Positions 63,899-64,000 of a DNA stretch of 64,000 nt are shown here, one piece after another. Location: positions 1 to 64,000 of the forward strand of contig JAHEZL010000021.1 in assembly GCA_023251095.1 (NCBI GenBank), given 5' to 3'. The DNA comes from Flavobacteriales bacterium (lineage in GTDB: Bacteria > Bacteroidota > Bacteroidia > Flavobacteriales_C > GCA-002722245). The notes below the pieces were generated by a model. The model saw nothing but the letters and a program-made list of their open reading frames with translations, was not told the DNA's origin and ran no database searches. Made by a program: the position numbers and the translations under genes. The first letter of the stretch is position 1; each line of letters starts with the position of its first letter.

Positions 63899-64000
63899 TA
63901 TGTTGAATCAAAATCCTTTTCCCACCGAATCTTATAACAAATCTCCCCAAAACTATAACAACTTAGTCTGGTTTCTCCTCGTTTTTTGATAGAACCAAAA

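Noticed and set aside
63900-63989. 29-codon frame at the end of the window
   Set aside because: Very short, no features, and low-complexity residues; chance frame.

Overview
The window is a stretch of chromosome from a member of the Bacteroidota. The evidence is type IX secretion (T9SS) sorting domains on several secreted proteins, a gliding-motility-type C-terminal domain on a 1662-residue protein, lineage families such as DUF4271 and DUF5777, promoters of the TTG-N19/20-TAnnTTTG type, few Shine-Dalgarno sequences, and a moderately AT-rich composition. The genus cannot be named from the sequence alone. Almost all of the window codes for protein. I see no rRNA, tRNA, CRISPR array, insertion sequence or prophage, and no gene-free stretch longer than 300 bases.

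Layout. 1-2.5 kb: a sigma factor cut by the window edge, a lone HigA-type antitoxin, a long palindromic element and asnS. 2.6-9.3 kb: a TetR-led RND efflux operon (regulator, TolC-like channel, adaptor, pump) ending in a clear terminator. 9.4-21 kb: dxs, two envelope proteins, a leftward run (rpoN with a PAP2-like gene; rnpA-yidD-S41 protease-O-antigen ligase), then yebC and a beta-barrel gene. 21-28.5 kb: purH followed by the elongasome genes mreB-mreC-mreD-mrdA-rodA, which are tightly packed or overlapping. 28.5-30.3 kb: a truncated secreted-protein gene and a Fic-HTH gene whose promoter is covered by an array of inverted repeats. 30-42 kb: recJ, a lipoprotein gene, the large T9SS/gliding-type protein, a tandem pair of GH26-like secreted glycosidases, a lipoprotein gene and a glutaryl-CoA-type dehydrogenase gene. 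42-47 kb: a haem-binding-like small protein, YceI, DUF5777 and DUF4271 proteins, hemD, and a CNNM/CorC membrane protein. 47-54 kb: a SurA/PpiD-like chaperone, then an ECF sigma factor, a predicted envelope-spanning protein (inner-membrane helix plus C-terminal beta-barrel) and two paralogous lipoproteins. 54-64 kb: an aminotransferase-fold protein lacking the PLP lysine, dnaG, rlmN, two paralogous T9SS proteins, a polyprenyl synthase, a methyltransferase and a YHYH/T9SS protein.

Two themes stand out. The first is repeated tandem duplication of surface or secreted genes (GH26 pair, lipoprotein pair, beta-helix pair). The second is at least three families of short palindromic repeats between genes, one with two copies 19 kb apart that show a compensatory base change. 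The best candidates for undescribed biology are the sigma factor/envelope-spanning barrel/lipoprotein module at 49.6-54 kb, the operator array of the Fic-HTH gene, and the lysine-less aminotransferase homologue. Everything here was read by eye; no database search was run.
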